Positions 8,859 to 19,236 of a DNA stretch of 64,000 nucleotides are shown here, piece by piece. This stretch comes from JACKFB01 sp041389525 (lineage in GTDB: Bacteria; Myxococcota_A; UBA9042; PHBI01; JACKFB01). The notes below the pieces were generated by a model. The model saw only the letters and a program-made list of their open reading frames with translations. It was not told the origin of the DNA and did no database searches. The stretch lies in assembly GCA_041389525.1 (NCBI GenBank), contig JAWKRR010000017.1, forward strand, positions 50,533 through 114,532, in the 5' to 3' direction. Each line of letters starts with the position of its first letter. Within the stretch, counting starts at the first letter, position 1. The position numbers were made by a program, and so were the translations under genes.

Positions 8859-11800
8859 CAGAACTCCAGCTCTTCGCGGTCCTCATCCGAAGTACGCGCC
8901 GGGCTGCGCGCCACCAACTGCAGCGCGTCGACCCGCTCGGCGAGCGCCCCGAGGGTCGGCGACGCGAAGAACCAGCGCAACGGCAACTCCACCCCCATCT
9001 CAGCGACCAGGCGCGCGATGACCCGGGTGGCGAGGATCGAGTGGCCGCCCAGCTCGAAGAAATCATCGTCCACGCCGACGCGCCGGATGCCCAGCACCTC
9101 GCGCCAGATGGTCGCGATTCGCCGCTCGGTCTCGCCGCGCGGCTCGACGAAGGGCGCGAGCTCCACGCGGGCGCCCACGTCCGGCGGCGGCAGCGCCTTG
9201 CGGTCAGCCTTCCCGTTCGGGGTCAGCGGGATGCGCTCGAGATGAACCAGATGCTGCGGGACCATGTACGCCGGGAGTTTCCGCCGCAGATGCTCGCGCA
9301 GCGTCGCCATCTCGACCTTGGCGCCGGGCTGCAGCGCCACATACGCCGCCAGCCGCGCGTCGCCCTCGGTGGGCGCGTAGACCGTCGCGACCGCTTGCGC
9401 GACCGCCGCGTGCTCAGCCAGCACGGACTCCACCTCGCCCAGCTCGATGCGATACCCCCGCACCTTGACCTGGGTGTCGATGCGCCGCTCGAACACCAGC
9501 GTCCCGTCCCGCAGCCAGCGGCACAGATCCCCGGTCCGATACAGCCGCCCCTCGCCAAACGGGTTCTCGACGAAGCGCTCGGACGTCATCGCCGGCTCGC
9601 CAAGATACCCCTCCGCGACGCCCAGCCCGCCGATGTACAGCTCGCCCGGGACGCCGATGGGCACCACCTCGCGACGCGGGTCCAGCACGTAGCACTGCAG
9701 GTTGTGCAGCGGCCTGCCGATCGGGATCGGCGCCGCCGACGATGTGAGCTTGTGGATCGTCGCGTAGACGGTGGCCTCGGTCGGACCGTAGCCATTGTAG
9801 AAGGCCTTGGTTCGCTCGATGACAGCCTGGGCCAGCTCGCTGCCGAAGGCCTCGCCGCCGGCGATGGCGACCATCTCGGGCCGCCCGCCCCACCCTGCCG
9901 CCAGGAGCAGCCGGAAGGTCGACGGGGTCCCTTGCAGGCAGGTGGCGCCTGACGAATCGAGGAGTCCGACCAGGGCGCGACCGTCGGCGGCGACCTCGGA
10001 GGGCGCGATGACCACGCGAGCGCCGACGGTCAGCGGCAGGTAGAGCTCCGGCACCGACATATCGAAGGCCAGCGTCGTCACCGCGACCAGGACGTCGTCG
10101 GCGCTGAGGCCGGGGACCTGCTGCATGCTCTCGAGGAAGTTCACGGCCGCGGAGTGCGGGACCGGGACACCTTTCGCGCGCCCGGTCGAGCCCGAGGTGA
10201 AGATGATGTAGGCGCGGTCGGCGGGTTGGGCGAGGGGCGCCAGCGGCGAGGCGTCGTGGCGGTCGATGGCCGCGCGGTCGGCGTCGACGCGGACGCGGGC
10301 GTAGGAGCCAGGCGGCAGCGCGTGCTCGAGCGTGGCCTGGGTCACGACCACCGGCGCCTGGGAGCGCTCGAGCACCCACGCGATGCGGTCGGCCGGGTAG
10401 TCGGGGTCGATGGGGACGTAGGCGCCGCCGGCCTCCATGATGGCGAGGGCGCCGGTGAGCATGTCGAGATCTCGGGCTGTGGCGAGACCGACCGCCACGC
10501 CGGGGCCGACGCCCGCCGCGCGGAGGTGACGCGCCAGCCGATGGGTGCGCGCGGCGAGCTCGGCGTAGGTGAGCTGGGCCTCGCCCGCGACCGCCGCGAC
10601 GCGCTCGGGCGTGCGGGCCGCCTGGGCGAGGAAGAGGCCGTGCAGCGTCTGGTCTGCCGAGGTGTCCGAGGCGGTCTGGTTGAAGGTCGAGACGACGCGC
10701 TCGCGCTCGGCGGGCGAGACGATCGGCAGCGACGCGACGGGGGCGCTCGGGTCGGCGACCACGGCGCGGCACAGCGCCTCAAAGCCCGCGAGATGCTCGC
10801 GAATCGTGGCGGCCTCGAAGAGCTTGGTGGCGTACTGGCACTCGGCGACGAGGCCGCGCTTGGAGCGCATCAGGTTGAGGAAGAGCTCGAAGCTCTCGTA
10901 GCTGCGCGGATTCGAGATGAACTGAACCTCGAGGCCCTCGAAGCCGAGCTCGGGGCCCTCGATGGCGCGGTCGAGGTTGAACTGCACGGAGGCGAGCGGG
11001 ATGCGCGAGGGGTCGCGCGGGAGCTCGAGGCCGCGCAGCAGCTCGCCGAAGGTGACCTCCTGGTGCTCGAAGGCGTCGAGCACGACCCCGCGGGCCGCGA
11101 CCAGCAGGTCGCCGAAGGGCTGGGAGACGTCGACCCGCATGCGCATCGGCAGCGAGTGGACGCAGTGACCGACCAGGAGGTCGCTGCCGAAGGCCGGCTG
11201 GCCCGCGGCGGGGACGTTGACGACGATGTCGTCCTGGCCGGAGATCCGCGCCAGCAGCGAGTTCCAGGCGGCGAAGAGCGTGACGAAGAGGCTGGCGCCG
11301 TAGCTGGCGCCGAGGCGCTCGAGGTCGGCGAGCAGCTCGGGGGGGAGGACGCGGTCTTCGCGCGCGGACTCAAACGCGCGCAGGCCGGGGCGCGGCTTGT
11401 CGGTGGGCAGGTCGAGGCGCGGCGGACCGCCGGCGAAGCGGCCGCGCCACCAGGTCATCGGTGCGGACTCGTCGCGGGCGGCCAGGTGCTCGGCGTAGGC
11501 GCTGTAGGGGACCGCGGGCGGCAGCTTGGCGACCTCGCCGCGGCAGGCCGCCGAGTAGAGGACGCCGAGCTCGCGCAGGAGCAGGCCGATGGAGAAGCCG
11601 TCGCACACCGTGTGGTGGGCGGTGAGGATCAGCTCGTGATTCTCGGGCGAAAAGCGCAGCAGAGACGAGCGCAGCAGCGGGCCTTGCTCGAGATCGAAGG
11701 CGGTGTTGACCTCGGCGGCCAGGCGCTCCTGCCGGGTGGCCTCGGCGGGCCCCTCCAGGTCGAGCCGGCGCGGTCGAAAGGACCCCGCGTCGGCGATGCA

Positions 11801-12094
11801 GAGCAGCTCGCCGTCAGGGCTGAAGGTCGTGCGCAGGGCCTCATGCCGCTCGGCGAGCTGCACCAGGGCGTTCTGGAGGGCGTCGACCTTCAGGGGGCCG
11901 ATGAAGACGAGGCTCTGGCACTCGTTGAACGCGCAGGACGCGTCCGGACCGAGCTGGCTTGCGGTCCAGAGCTCTTTCTGGAGCGCGGTGGCGGGGGCCG
12001 TCCTCGCGAGCACTCCGCCCGCAAACGGATCGAAATCCACGGGGACGAGATCGGTCGCGGTGGGGATGCGGAGTCGCTTCTGCGGAGGATTCAT
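8858..12094 (-). CDS. NRPS module C-A-PCP
   Basis: 1078 residues. The condensation domain (about 30-470) has a complete HHTVCDG motif. The adenylation domain (about 490-985) has FTSGSTGRAKG, a YGPTE core motif, YRTGD and the late NGKADRKAL lysine. The carrier domain ends the protein with ELGGHS (Ser1019). Hand alignment of the substrate pocket gives approximately D-M-P-Q-A-A-G-V-Y, which I cannot assign to an amino acid. It adds one amino acid to the beta-amino chain delivered by the upstream aminotransferase domain. C domains in this position, as in iturin-type systems, accept an aminated polyketide. The ATG at 12094 overlaps the upstream stop (ATGA). Confidence 0.95.
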   Translation of the reverse strand: MNPPQKRLRIPTATDLVPVDFDPFAGGVLARTAPATALQKELWTASQLGPDASCAFNECQSLVFIGPLKVDALQNALVQLAERHEALRTTFSPDGELLCIADAGSFRPRRLDLEGPAEATRQERLAAEVNTAFDLEQGPLLRSSLLRFSPENHELILTAHHTVCDGFSIGLLLRELGVLYSAACRGEVAKLPPAVPYSAYAEHLAARDESAPMTWWRGRFAGGPPRLDLPTDKPRPGLRAFESAREDRVLPPELLADLERLGASYGASLFVTLFAAWNSLLARISGQDDIVVNVPAAGQPAFGSDLLVGHCVHSLPMRMRVDVSQPFGDLLVAARGVVLDAFEHQEVTFGELLRGLELPRDPSRIPLASVQFNLDRAIEGPELGFEGLEVQFISNPRSYESFELFLNLMRSKRGLVAECQYATKLFEAATIREHLAGFEALCRAVVADPSAPVASLPIVSPAERERVVSTFNQTASDTSADQTLHGLFLAQAARTPERVAAVAGEAQLTYAELAARTHRLARHLRAAGVGPGVAVGLATARDLDMLTGALAIMEAGGAYVPIDPDYPADRIAWVLERSQAPVVVTQATLEHALPPGSYARVRVDADRAAIDRHDASPLAPLAQPADRAYIIFTSGSTGRAKGVPVPHSAAVNFLESMQQVPGLSADDVLVAVTTLAFDMSVPELYLPLTVGARVVIAPSEVAADGRALVGLLDSSGATCLQGTPSTFRLLLAAGWGGRPEMVAIAGGEAFGSELAQAVIERTKAFYNGYGPTEATVYATIHKLTSSAAPIPIGRPLHNLQCYVLDPRREVVPIGVPGELYIGGLGVAEGYLGEPAMTSERFVENPFGEGRLYRTGDLCRWLRDGTLVFERRIDTQVKVRGYRIELGEVESVLAEHAAVAQAVATVYAPTEGDARLAAYVALQPGAKVEMATLREHLRRKLPAYMVPQHLVHLERIPLTPNGKADRKALPPPDVGARVELAPFVEPRGETERRIATIWREVLGIRRVGVDDDFFELGGHSILATRVIARLVAEMGVELPLRWFFASPTLGALAERVDALQLVARSPARTSDEDREELEF

Positions 12095-14214
12095 GACTCG
12101 GCCACCTGCATGTACGCGCCGCTTCGTGCCGGATCGGGCACGAACCAGGCCGGCCGCCCCTGGGGGTCTCGCCCGAGGCGCGCGCCGGGTACCGGTGGCT
12201 GGGTGGAGACGGCGCGCGGGGCTCGCGCGCGCTCGTAGCTGCCGCGGGGGAAGAAGTCGCCGTCGACCATGGCCTCCAGCGCGCGGCGGAAACCGTCGAC
12301 CACGTGGTCGATGGCCGCGTCGTCGTGGGCCAGGGTCAGATACGACGGAAATCCCTCTTGCAGGTAGACGCCTTCGAGCAGGAGGTGGTGCGCGAAGAGG
12401 CGAGTCAGATCGTGACCTTCGGTCTGTCGCAGGTACATCACAGAGGTGAAGTTCGGCAGCTCGAAGGGGGCGCTGTGGGTCTCAAAGAGGGCCCGCAGCC
12501 GTGCGCAGAGCGCGTCGGTGCGCACCGCCAAGCCCTCCTGAAGCGCCGGTCCCTCGTCTTTCATGCGCTGGAGGCTGGCTAGCGTCGCGGCCATCGCCAG
12601 CGGGTGGCGCACGAAGGTGCCGGCGAAGAAGGTCACGCCCGCGGTCGGCGCCGAGTCGTCGCCGTACGCGAACGGCCCACCATCGAAGGTGTCCATGACA
12701 TCAGCGCGGCCGGCGACGACGCCGACGGGCATCCCGCCGCCCAGCACCTTGCCGTATGTGGCCAGGTCGGCGCGGACGCCGAAGATGGCCTGGGCGCCCC
12801 CGGGGTGGCTGCGAAAACCGGTGACCACCTCGTCGAAGATCAGCAGCGAGCCGTGAGTGTCGGTGATCTCGCGCAGCGCGTGCAGGAACTCGCGGGGCTG
12901 TAGCTCCGGGCGGCGGCTCTGCACCGGCTCGACCAACACGGCGGCGACGGTGTCGCCCAGCTCGCGCAGGGCGTCGAGCGAGGCGTCGTCGCCGTACTCC
13001 AAAATGACCAGATTCGAGACGGCGCTGCGGGGAACGCCGGGCGCAGCGGGCAGCGTGCGGCGGCGGCGGCCGGCCGTGCCGCGGTACAGCACCTCGTCGA
13101 AGTTGCCGTGGTAGTCGCCGGCGAAGGTCACGACGACGTCGCGCCCCGTGAAGGTCCGGGCGCAGCGCAGGGCGGCCTGGACCGCCTCGGAGCCGGTGCA
13201 CACGAAGCTGGCGCGGTCCTGGCCCGTGAGCTCGCAGACCAGCCGCGCGGCCTCGCCGGCCAGCGGCGTCTGAGGACCGATCTCGAAGCCGAGGTCGAGC
13301 TGCGCGCGGATGGCGTCGACGATGAAGGGGGCGCGGTGGCCGAAGAGGTTGGGGCCGAAGCCGTTGAGCATGTCGACGTAGCCGTGGCCGTCGAGGTCCC
13401 AGAGCCAGGCGCCTTCGGAGCGTTCTACGACCAGCGGGTAGCAGAGGTCCTTCCAGAGCGGATGGAACCCGGCCGCGGTGCGGGTCGGCGTGGTGCGGGC
13501 GGTGCTCCGCGGTGTGGCGGCAGGAGGCGCCGGTTCGGGCGAGGGTGCGGTCGATGGCGTGGCGAGGTGCGCGGTCTGGCGACGGTTCAGCTCCGGAGGG
13601 TGGCGCAGACCCACTGGCAGGGGCCGTCGGGGAGGACGGAGCGCAGGATTTGCTCGGGCTCCGCGCTGGGGGGCGCGGGGGGGGCGCGGGCGCGGGCGGC
13701 GCGGGCGGCGCTGAGCGTACCCTGGGAGCGGGTCGACCCCACGCAATGAGCGGCCGCTGAGCGCAGCCGGCTGCTCCGCCATGACCTCGAGCTGACGTTC
13801 CATGACCGCGATCATCGCGCCTGCGCCGCCCTTGCCGCGTGCGGTCGTGCGTGCGGCCACATGCCAGGCGGCAACGGGCGAATCGGCGATCGAAGTGGGA
13901 GGCGGTCGCCGGGCCAGGCAGCGGGAAGCTCCGCCTCGGGAAGCGGCGAGGGGGTAGGCGCGGGCGCCGCAGCGAGCACGCGACGATCCATCCAGCGCGC
14001 GAGCGACTCCATGGTCGGCGATGCTCTCGATCAGCAGCCCAGCTGACGTCGACGCCGAAGGCCTTAGAACGCTTGGCTCAGCTGATCCAGAAAGGTGAGT
14101 CGAAGGCAGCTCCATGAAGGTGGCGGTCGGCGACAGCTCGTCGTCGTCGTACCCAGCCAACTCAGCGGCGATGGCGCGCACGGCCAAAGGTCGCGGGCGC
14201 GATGGCGGGTTCAC
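12091..14214 (-). CDS. PKS-NRPS fragment: acyl carrier domain (frame-damaged) and PLP aminotransferase (AMT) domain
   Basis: The reliable part is the glutamate-1-semialdehyde-type aminotransferase domain, about 13480-12140. It has TGSEAVQAALRCAR, GDYHGNFDEVLYR, FDEVVTGFRSHPGG and the PLP lysine in TYGKVLGGG (codon at 12748-12750). Such domains in hybrid lines turn the beta-keto group on the preceding carrier into a beta-amine. The C-terminal tail (GRDPQGRPAWFVPDP) matches the usual AMT-to-C linker. The first 240 residues are not trustworthy. An acyl carrier domain starts in frame near 14170, and its serine site (GFDSPFLDQLSQAF) appears in another frame at about 14065-14110. A second carrier-to-AMT linker segment is also split between frames. 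The nominal GTG start at 14214 is therefore probably not real, and the gene should continue from the KS-AT part. Confidence 0.85.
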   Translation of the reverse strand: MNPPSRPRPLAVRAIAAELAGYDDDELSPTATFMELPSTHLSGSAEPSVLRPSASTSAGLLIESIADHGVARALDGSSRARCGARAYPLAASRGGASRCLARRPPPTSIADSPVAAWHVAARTTARGKGGAGAMIAVMERQLEVMAEQPAALSGRSLRGVDPLPGYAQRRPRRPRPRPPRAPQRGARANPALRPPRRPLPVGLRHPPELNRRQTAHLATPSTAPSPEPAPPAATPRSTARTTPTRTAAGFHPLWKDLCYPLVVERSEGAWLWDLDGHGYVDMLNGFGPNLFGHRAPFIVDAIRAQLDLGFEIGPQTPLAGEAARLVCELTGQDRASFVCTGSEAVQAALRCARTFTGRDVVVTFAGDYHGNFDEVLYRGTAGRRRRTLPAAPGVPRSAVSNLVILEYGDDASLDALRELGDTVAAVLVEPVQSRRPELQPREFLHALREITDTHGSLLIFDEVVTGFRSHPGGAQAIFGVRADLATYGKVLGGGMPVGVVAGRADVMDTFDGGPFAYGDDSAPTAGVTFFAGTFVRHPLAMAATLASLQRMKDEGPALQEGLAVRTDALCARLRALFETHSAPFELPNFTSVMYLRQTEGHDLTRLFAHHLLLEGVYLQEGFPSYLTLAHDDAAIDHVVDGFRRALEAMVDGDFFPRGSYERARAPRAVSTQPPVPGARLGRDPQGRPAWFVPDPARSGAYMQVAES

Positions 14215-15977
14215 TGCTCACGGATTAACCTCATCTGCGTCGACAGGATCTCGAAGGCTGCCGCGCGAGCAACGCCTCGATATCGGCGATATCGGTGTGG
14301 CTCTCCGTCGCGGCATGCGGCTTCCGCTCGACCGGATCCAGCCAGTGGCGGCGGCGCTCGAACGGATAGGTCGGCAGCAGGACGCGCTGGCGGCGCTCTC
14401 ACCGCGTACCAAGCGCCGAAGTCCAGCTCGGCTCCGGCCAGCCAGACGCGGCCGCGGGCGGACTGCAGGGCGACCCAGTCGTCGCCGCCCGTCGCGTCGG
14501 TGTCCGGGGTCGCGACGATCGTCACGGGGCCGAGCGCTGCGCGGTCGTGGCGCGCGCGAAGGTGGTCGTGACGCGGGGCCCGACCTCAAGCAGCAGCAGG
14601 GCGCACCGTCGGCGCACGCGGCGAAGAGCCGTGGCAAACCGGACCGTCGCGCGCGCCTGCTCGGCCCAGTAGGCGGGGTCGGTGGCTTCGGCGTCGCTGA
14701 GCCAGGTGCCCGTCACGGTCGAGACGATGGGGATACGCGGCGGCGACAGGGTCATCGTCGCCGCGAGGGCGCGCAGAGGCTCGACGATCGGGTCCATCAT
14801 CGCCGAGTGAAACGCGTGCGACGTGTGCAGCAGGCGCGCGACGACGCCGGCCGCGGTCGAGGGCCTCCAGCGAGCGCGTCGACCGCCCGTGACCCGCCAC
14901 CACCGGAGATTCGGCGTTCTCGCAAGCGAGCGCGAGGTCGCCGCCCAGCCGCGAGCGCAGCGCGTCGGCGGAGGCGCGAACCGCGAGCATGGCGCCGGCG
15001 GGCAGCGCGTCCATCAGGCGCCCGCGTTCGATGACCAAGCGCAGGGCGTCGTCGGGCTCCATGACGCCGGCGAGGCAGGCCGCGACGAACTCGCCGACGC
15101 TGTGCCCGACCAGCGCGTCGGGCCGCACGCCCCAGCTCGTCCACAGCCGCGCCAGACCCAGCTCGACCGCGAAGATCGCCGGCTGGGCGAGGAGGTGCGG
15201 CGCAGGTTCGCGGCGGCGGCGTCCGGGTCGGATCCGTCTGGCGGGTGAGGGCGCCCTGGCAGATCGAGGCCGCCGTGCGCTCGAGCGACCGAGGCGCAGG
15301 CGTCGAGGGTCTGCCGAAGAGCGGCTCCTCGTCGTAGAGCGCGCGGGCCATTCCCGGCGACTGGCCCTGCGGGCATCATATAGAGGATGCGAGGCGGGCG
15401 GTCCGGCGCCTCCGCGCCACCGGTACGGACAGGCGCCAAGGCGTCGAGCGCGTCGGCGGCGCCAGGGCTGTCGGCGGCCACGACGAAGCGACGATGGGCG
15501 AATGCTCGCCGCCCCACCGCAGGGTGTAGGCGGCGTCCGCGAGCTGGTCTCGGGGCCACGCGGAGGAAGCCGGCCAGGCGCGAGGTCGCGGCGTCAGCGC
15601 GGCCGTCGAGCGCGCGGACAACATCACGAGCTGTTGCGGGCGCGTTGGCCGGGCCTCAGGCTCGGGCGCTGAAATGCCTCGAGCGACGTGCGCGTTGGTA
15701 CCTCCGACGCCAGGGCGGCGCCGGCGCGCCGCGGAAGCTCCCAGGCAGGCCTCGCTCTGGACAGAAAATGAGGTCATCTCGAACTCTATTTCGGGATTCG
15801 CCCGCTCATAGTTGAGGGTTTTGGGCAGAATTCCGTGTTCGATGGCCAGCGCGGTCTTGATCAGCCCGCTACTCCAGCAGCGGCGGTCGTGTGGCCGAGG
15901 TTGCTTGATGGAACCCAGCGCGCAGAAGCCCGTTCGGTCGGTCCAGAGGCGGAACGCCCCGGGTCAGCGCCGCGACC
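14215..15977 (-). pseudogene. PKS module KS C-terminus, linker and malonyl-type AT domain, reading frame broken by many small indels
   Basis: No single frame is open, but the three minus-strand frames together give one continuous PKS module. KS pieces are PLGDPIEVAALT (about 15970), the second KS histidine in NLGHTTAAAGV (about 15885) and the end of KS near NYERANPEIEF. The post-KS linker gives GGTNAHV (about 15690). AT pieces are GMARALYDEEPLF (about 15345), the nucleophile in LVGHSVGEF (about 15100) and HAFHSAMMDPIVEP (about 14810). The HAFH motif is the usual sign of malonyl-CoA use. All catalytic motifs survive, and the breaks are mostly one or two bases, often in G/C runs. Sequencing or consensus error is therefore more likely than a dead gene. 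No KR, DH or ER motif was found between AT and the carrier. Confidence 0.82.
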
Positions 15978-18848
15978 TCAATCGGATCGCCCAGCGGCGG
16001 CCGTCCCGTGCCCCTCCACGTACTGCACGGTCTGCGCGTCCCACCCCGCGCGCGACAGCGCCATCGCGACCACCGCCGCCTGCCCCTCGACCGTGGGGGC
16101 CGAGAAGCTGGCCTTGTGTGCGCCGTCGTTATTGAGCGCCATCCCGCGGATCACCGCGTGGATGGTGTCGCCGTCGGCGACCGCGTCCGCGAGCCGCTTG
16201 AGGATGACCACGCCGACGCCGTCCGAGAACACCGTGCCGGTCGCCGACGCGTCGAAGGGCCGCGTGTGCCCGTCCCGCGACAGCATCCCGCCTTCCACGT
16301 GCAGGTGCCCGCTCCGTATCGGCGCCGTGACCGCCGCGCCGCCGGCCAGCGCCATGTCGCACTGCCCGGTCTGCAGCGCGAAGCACGCCTCGACCACCGC
16401 CACCAAGCTGGTCGAGCACGCGGTCTGGACCGCCACCGCCGGGCCCTGCAAATCCAGCGCGTGCGCCACCCAGATCGGCAGGTAGTCTTTCTCGTTTCGC
16501 AGGCGAAGCTGCAGCGCGCCCACCTGCTCGAGCAGCTCCGGGCGCGGGTCGATACAGGTCGGCCGGTACGAGTTGTAGACCTTGCCGCCCCAAATCCCGA
16601 CGAGGCCCGGGGCCTTCGCGGGGTCGTAGCCCGCGTCCTCCAGCGCCTCCCAGCAAGTCTCGAGGAACACGCGATTCTGCGGGTCGGTCAGCTCGGCGAT
16701 GCGCGGCGTCATCCCGAAGAACCCGGCGTCGAACGCGTCGCCGTCGTCGAGGATCCCGCGCGCGGCGACGTAGTGCGGGTCGCTCGCCTCGGCCCGATCG
16801 GCCGCGGTGTCCAGGGTCGCGGGATCGAAAAACGCTGTGGTCTCGCGCCCTTCCAACAGCAAATCCCACAGCTCGCGCACGTTCGCGGCGCCCGGGTAGC
16901 GGCAGGCCATCCCGACGATCGCGATGCCGTCGCGGCTCGTGGCCGCCTGGGTGTCGGGTGTGGAGAGGCGCTGCCGGATGCGCGCGAGGCGGCGGTCGTC
17001 TCCGGCGCCGTCAGCGTCCCGGTCGAGCCACGCGGCCAACGCGTCCACGCTGGGGTGGTCGAAGAGCGTGACCACCGGGACCCGGCGCGAGAGGCGGCGC
17101 TCGAGGCGCTCGGCCAAGCGCATGGCGAGCAGCGAGGTCCCGCCGAGGTCGAAGAAGCTCGCGTGACCGGGCACACTCTCGACGCCGAGCAGCTCCGCGA
17201 AGAGCGCGGCGACGTCGGCGCGGCTGCCGGACGCACCGGCGCGCCGAGGCGGCAACGGCGCGGCCTGCGGGGCGGGCGGCTCGGGCAGCGCGCTCCGGTC
17301 CACCTTCCCGTTGGGGGTCACCGGCAGGCTCGCCAGCGCCATCAGCCGGGTGGGGACCAGATGCGCGGGCACGAGCGCCGAGAAAAACCGCCGCACCTCG
17401 CTGAGGTCCGGCGCCCTGTGACCGGGCGCGGCGACGATCCACGCGGTCAGGTGCTTGTCGCGGCCAAGCAGCGTCGCCCCGACGACGGCGTCGCGGATCG
17501 CCGGGTGCCGCCGCAGGGTCGCCTCGACCTCCCCGGGCTCGATCCGAAACCCCCGCACCTTGAGCTGCCCGTCGAGGCGCCCAATGAACTCCAGGACCCC
17601 GTCGGCGCGGCGGCGCACGAGGTCGCCGGTCCGGTACATCCGCGCCTCAGGGTCATCCGCGAAAGGATCGGCGAGGAATCGCTCGGCAGTAAGCTCCGGA
17701 CGATTGAAATAGCCGCGCGCCACACCGAGGCCGCCGGCGTAAAGTTCCCCGTTTTCACCGTCAGCGACTGGCGATCCGTCGGGGTCCAGCACGTAGACTG
17801 AGGTGCCGGCGATGGCGCGTCCAATCGGCACGGAATCACCGATTTGGGTGCAATGCGTCATTGGGTTGCAGCATGTGAATGTCGTGTTCTCGGTGGGACC
17901 ATACCCATTGATCACCGTGCATTGCGGAAACGCGTCTAAGACACGCCGCACGCGCTCGGAAGAGAGTACGTCGCCACCTGCCAGAATCTGACCGACGCCG
18001 CTGAGCGACTCGAGATGGTCGTCCACAACCGCGTGAAATAATGCCGAAGTCAGCCAAAGTGAGGTCACCGCGCCCTCACGCACCACGTCGCCGATGGCGC
18101 CCAGCGATGGCAATCCCGCCGGCGCCACGACCACGGTCCCGCCGTTGAGCAGTGGGCCCCAGATCTCGAGCGTTGACGCGTCGAAGCTGGCCGGCGCGAA
18201 GAGCAGGAATCGCTCGTCGGGTCCGAAGCGCGCGTAGTCGGTGTCGCAGACCAGCCGCACGATGCCGCGCTGCTCGACCATCACGCCCTTGGGTGCGCCG
18301 GTCGAGCCCGAGGTGTACATGACATAGGCGAGGCTGCGCCCGCCGGAGCGCCGGTCGATGCGATCGCTGCTGTGGCTCGCGATGGCGGCCTCATCGCGCT
18401 CGAGCACGACCACGGAGACCTCCGCGCCGTGCGTCGGGGCCCCCTCTGAAGTGCCGGCATATCGCCGTTGGGTCACGAGCACGCGGGCGCGCACGTCCTC
18501 CAGCATGAAACGCAGGCGCTCCGCGGGGTAGTCGGGCTCGAGCGGCACGTAAGCGCCGCCCGCGAGGACGACCGCCAGCACCGCGATGACCAGCTCGGGC
18601 GAGCGGTCGAGCTGAATCGCTACCGGGGTCTCCGGCCCCACGCCCAGGCCGCGCAGGTGGCGCGCAAGCTGTGAGGCGCGCGCCTCCAGCTCGGCGTAGG
18701 TGATGATCTGCGCCCCAAAGACGAGCGCGGGGTGCTGAGGATCGCGGTCGACAGATCGCCAGAACCGCTCGAGGAGTGCGTGCGGGTCGGGCGCGCGCGA
18801 GCCATCGCCGTCGTCGCGCCCCAGACTTACGTCCTGACCTCGAGACAT
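15978..18848 (-). CDS. Hybrid NRPS-PKS loading protein: A-PCP-KS (continues into the frame-broken PKS region)
   Basis: I place the start at the ATG at 18848 (MSRGQDVSLG...), which leaves the adenylation domain with a short leader. An upstream in-frame start would add about 49 residues of no family character. The order is an adenylation domain (about 25-520) with YTSGSTGAPKG, INGYGPTEN, YRTGD and NGKVDRSAL. Then come a carrier domain (DLGGTS, about 555) and a ketosynthase from about residue 640, with TACSTS (Cys811) and EGHGT (His947). The stop at 15978 comes directly after EGHGTA, where a shift restores PLGDPIEV, so it is an artefact of an indel. Without a preceding C domain this is a loading module. 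The approximate pocket code is D-A-L-W-I-A-G-T-F; the substrate is not assigned. It begins the 17-kb operon. Confidence 0.93.
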   Translation of the reverse strand: MSRGQDVSLGRDDGDGSRAPDPHALLERFWRSVDRDPQHPALVFGAQIITYAELEARASQLARHLRGLGVGPETPVAIQLDRSPELVIAVLAVVLAGGAYVPLEPDYPAERLRFMLEDVRARVLVTQRRYAGTSEGAPTHGAEVSVVVLERDEAAIASHSSDRIDRRSGGRSLAYVMYTSGSTGAPKGVMVEQRGIVRLVCDTDYARFGPDERFLLFAPASFDASTLEIWGPLLNGGTVVVAPAGLPSLGAIGDVVREGAVTSLWLTSALFHAVVDDHLESLSGVGQILAGGDVLSSERVRRVLDAFPQCTVINGYGPTENTTFTCCNPMTHCTQIGDSVPIGRAIAGTSVYVLDPDGSPVADGENGELYAGGLGVARGYFNRPELTAERFLADPFADDPEARMYRTGDLVRRRADGVLEFIGRLDGQLKVRGFRIEPGEVEATLRRHPAIRDAVVGATLLGRDKHLTAWIVAAPGHRAPDLSEVRRFFSALVPAHLVPTRLMALASLPVTPNGKVDRSALPEPPAPQAAPLPPRRAGASGSRADVAALFAELLGVESVPGHASFFDLGGTSLLAMRLAERLERRLSRRVPVVTLFDHPSVDALAAWLDRDADGAGDDRRLARIRQRLSTPDTQAATSRDGIAIVGMACRYPGAANVRELWDLLLEGRETTAFFDPATLDTAADRAEASDPHYVAARGILDDGDAFDAGFFGMTPRIAELTDPQNRVFLETCWEALEDAGYDPAKAPGLVGIWGGKVYNSYRPTCIDPRPELLEQVGALQLRLRNEKDYLPIWVAHALDLQGPAVAVQTACSTSLVAVVEACFALQTGQCDMALAGGAAVTAPIRSGHLHVEGGMLSRDGHTRPFDASATGTVFSDGVGVVILKRLADAVADGDTIHAVIRGMALNNDGAHKASFSAPTVEGQAAVVAMALSRAGWDAQTVQYVEGHGTAAAGRSD

Positions 18849-19236
18849 TCTCGTCAGCTCCCGCCGTGCTGTATGCGGCGCCCTGTGCCCCCAGCCAGCG
18901 TGCTGGGCGGACCCCGTTCCCGTGGGCGACGGGCCGGAGAGTACCGCGAACGACGACACCCCGCATAGCGCGATGAGGGCGCGCACCCCGCCCAACCCCC
19001 GGCGATGGTAGAGTTGCGCCGATTCTTCAACCGGTTACACGCTAATTAGGTGGCGGGATAAAAAAACCGTTTCGCCCCATATCTCTCTCTGCCATAATCA
19101 TCGCGGACCTCATCGAGGGGCTGCGCTGGGGGGGGGACGGGTCGGTCGACTGCACTTTTTCGAGTGCGGCCGTAAGATTTTGTCATAGGGACGCGTACAC
19201 CTACTCAAGACTTTCCGCTCGAAGCCTCGAGGTTTC
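18849..19236. other. Divergent intergenic region between the assembly line and the exopolysaccharide locus
   Basis: 388 bases with no credible coding frame. It must hold the start signals for both the 17-kb minus-strand operon and the plus-strand glycosyltransferase gene. The stretch 19020-19100 is clearly more AT-rich than anything nearby, with an A run at 19062-19068 and TAATTAG at 19043. A run of eight G lies near 19130. I could not pick a -35/-10 pair for either direction with confidence. On the plus side a GAGG at 19229-19232 is the ribosome-binding site for the ATG at 19237. Confidence 0.5.

Noticed and set aside
10154..12238. Long open plus-strand frame (about 690 codons) opposite the NRPS genes
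   Set aside because: It is the antisense of a complete C-A-PCP module. High GC in third positions keeps antisense frames open, and the peptide has no family text and a skewed Gly/Arg/Glu composition.
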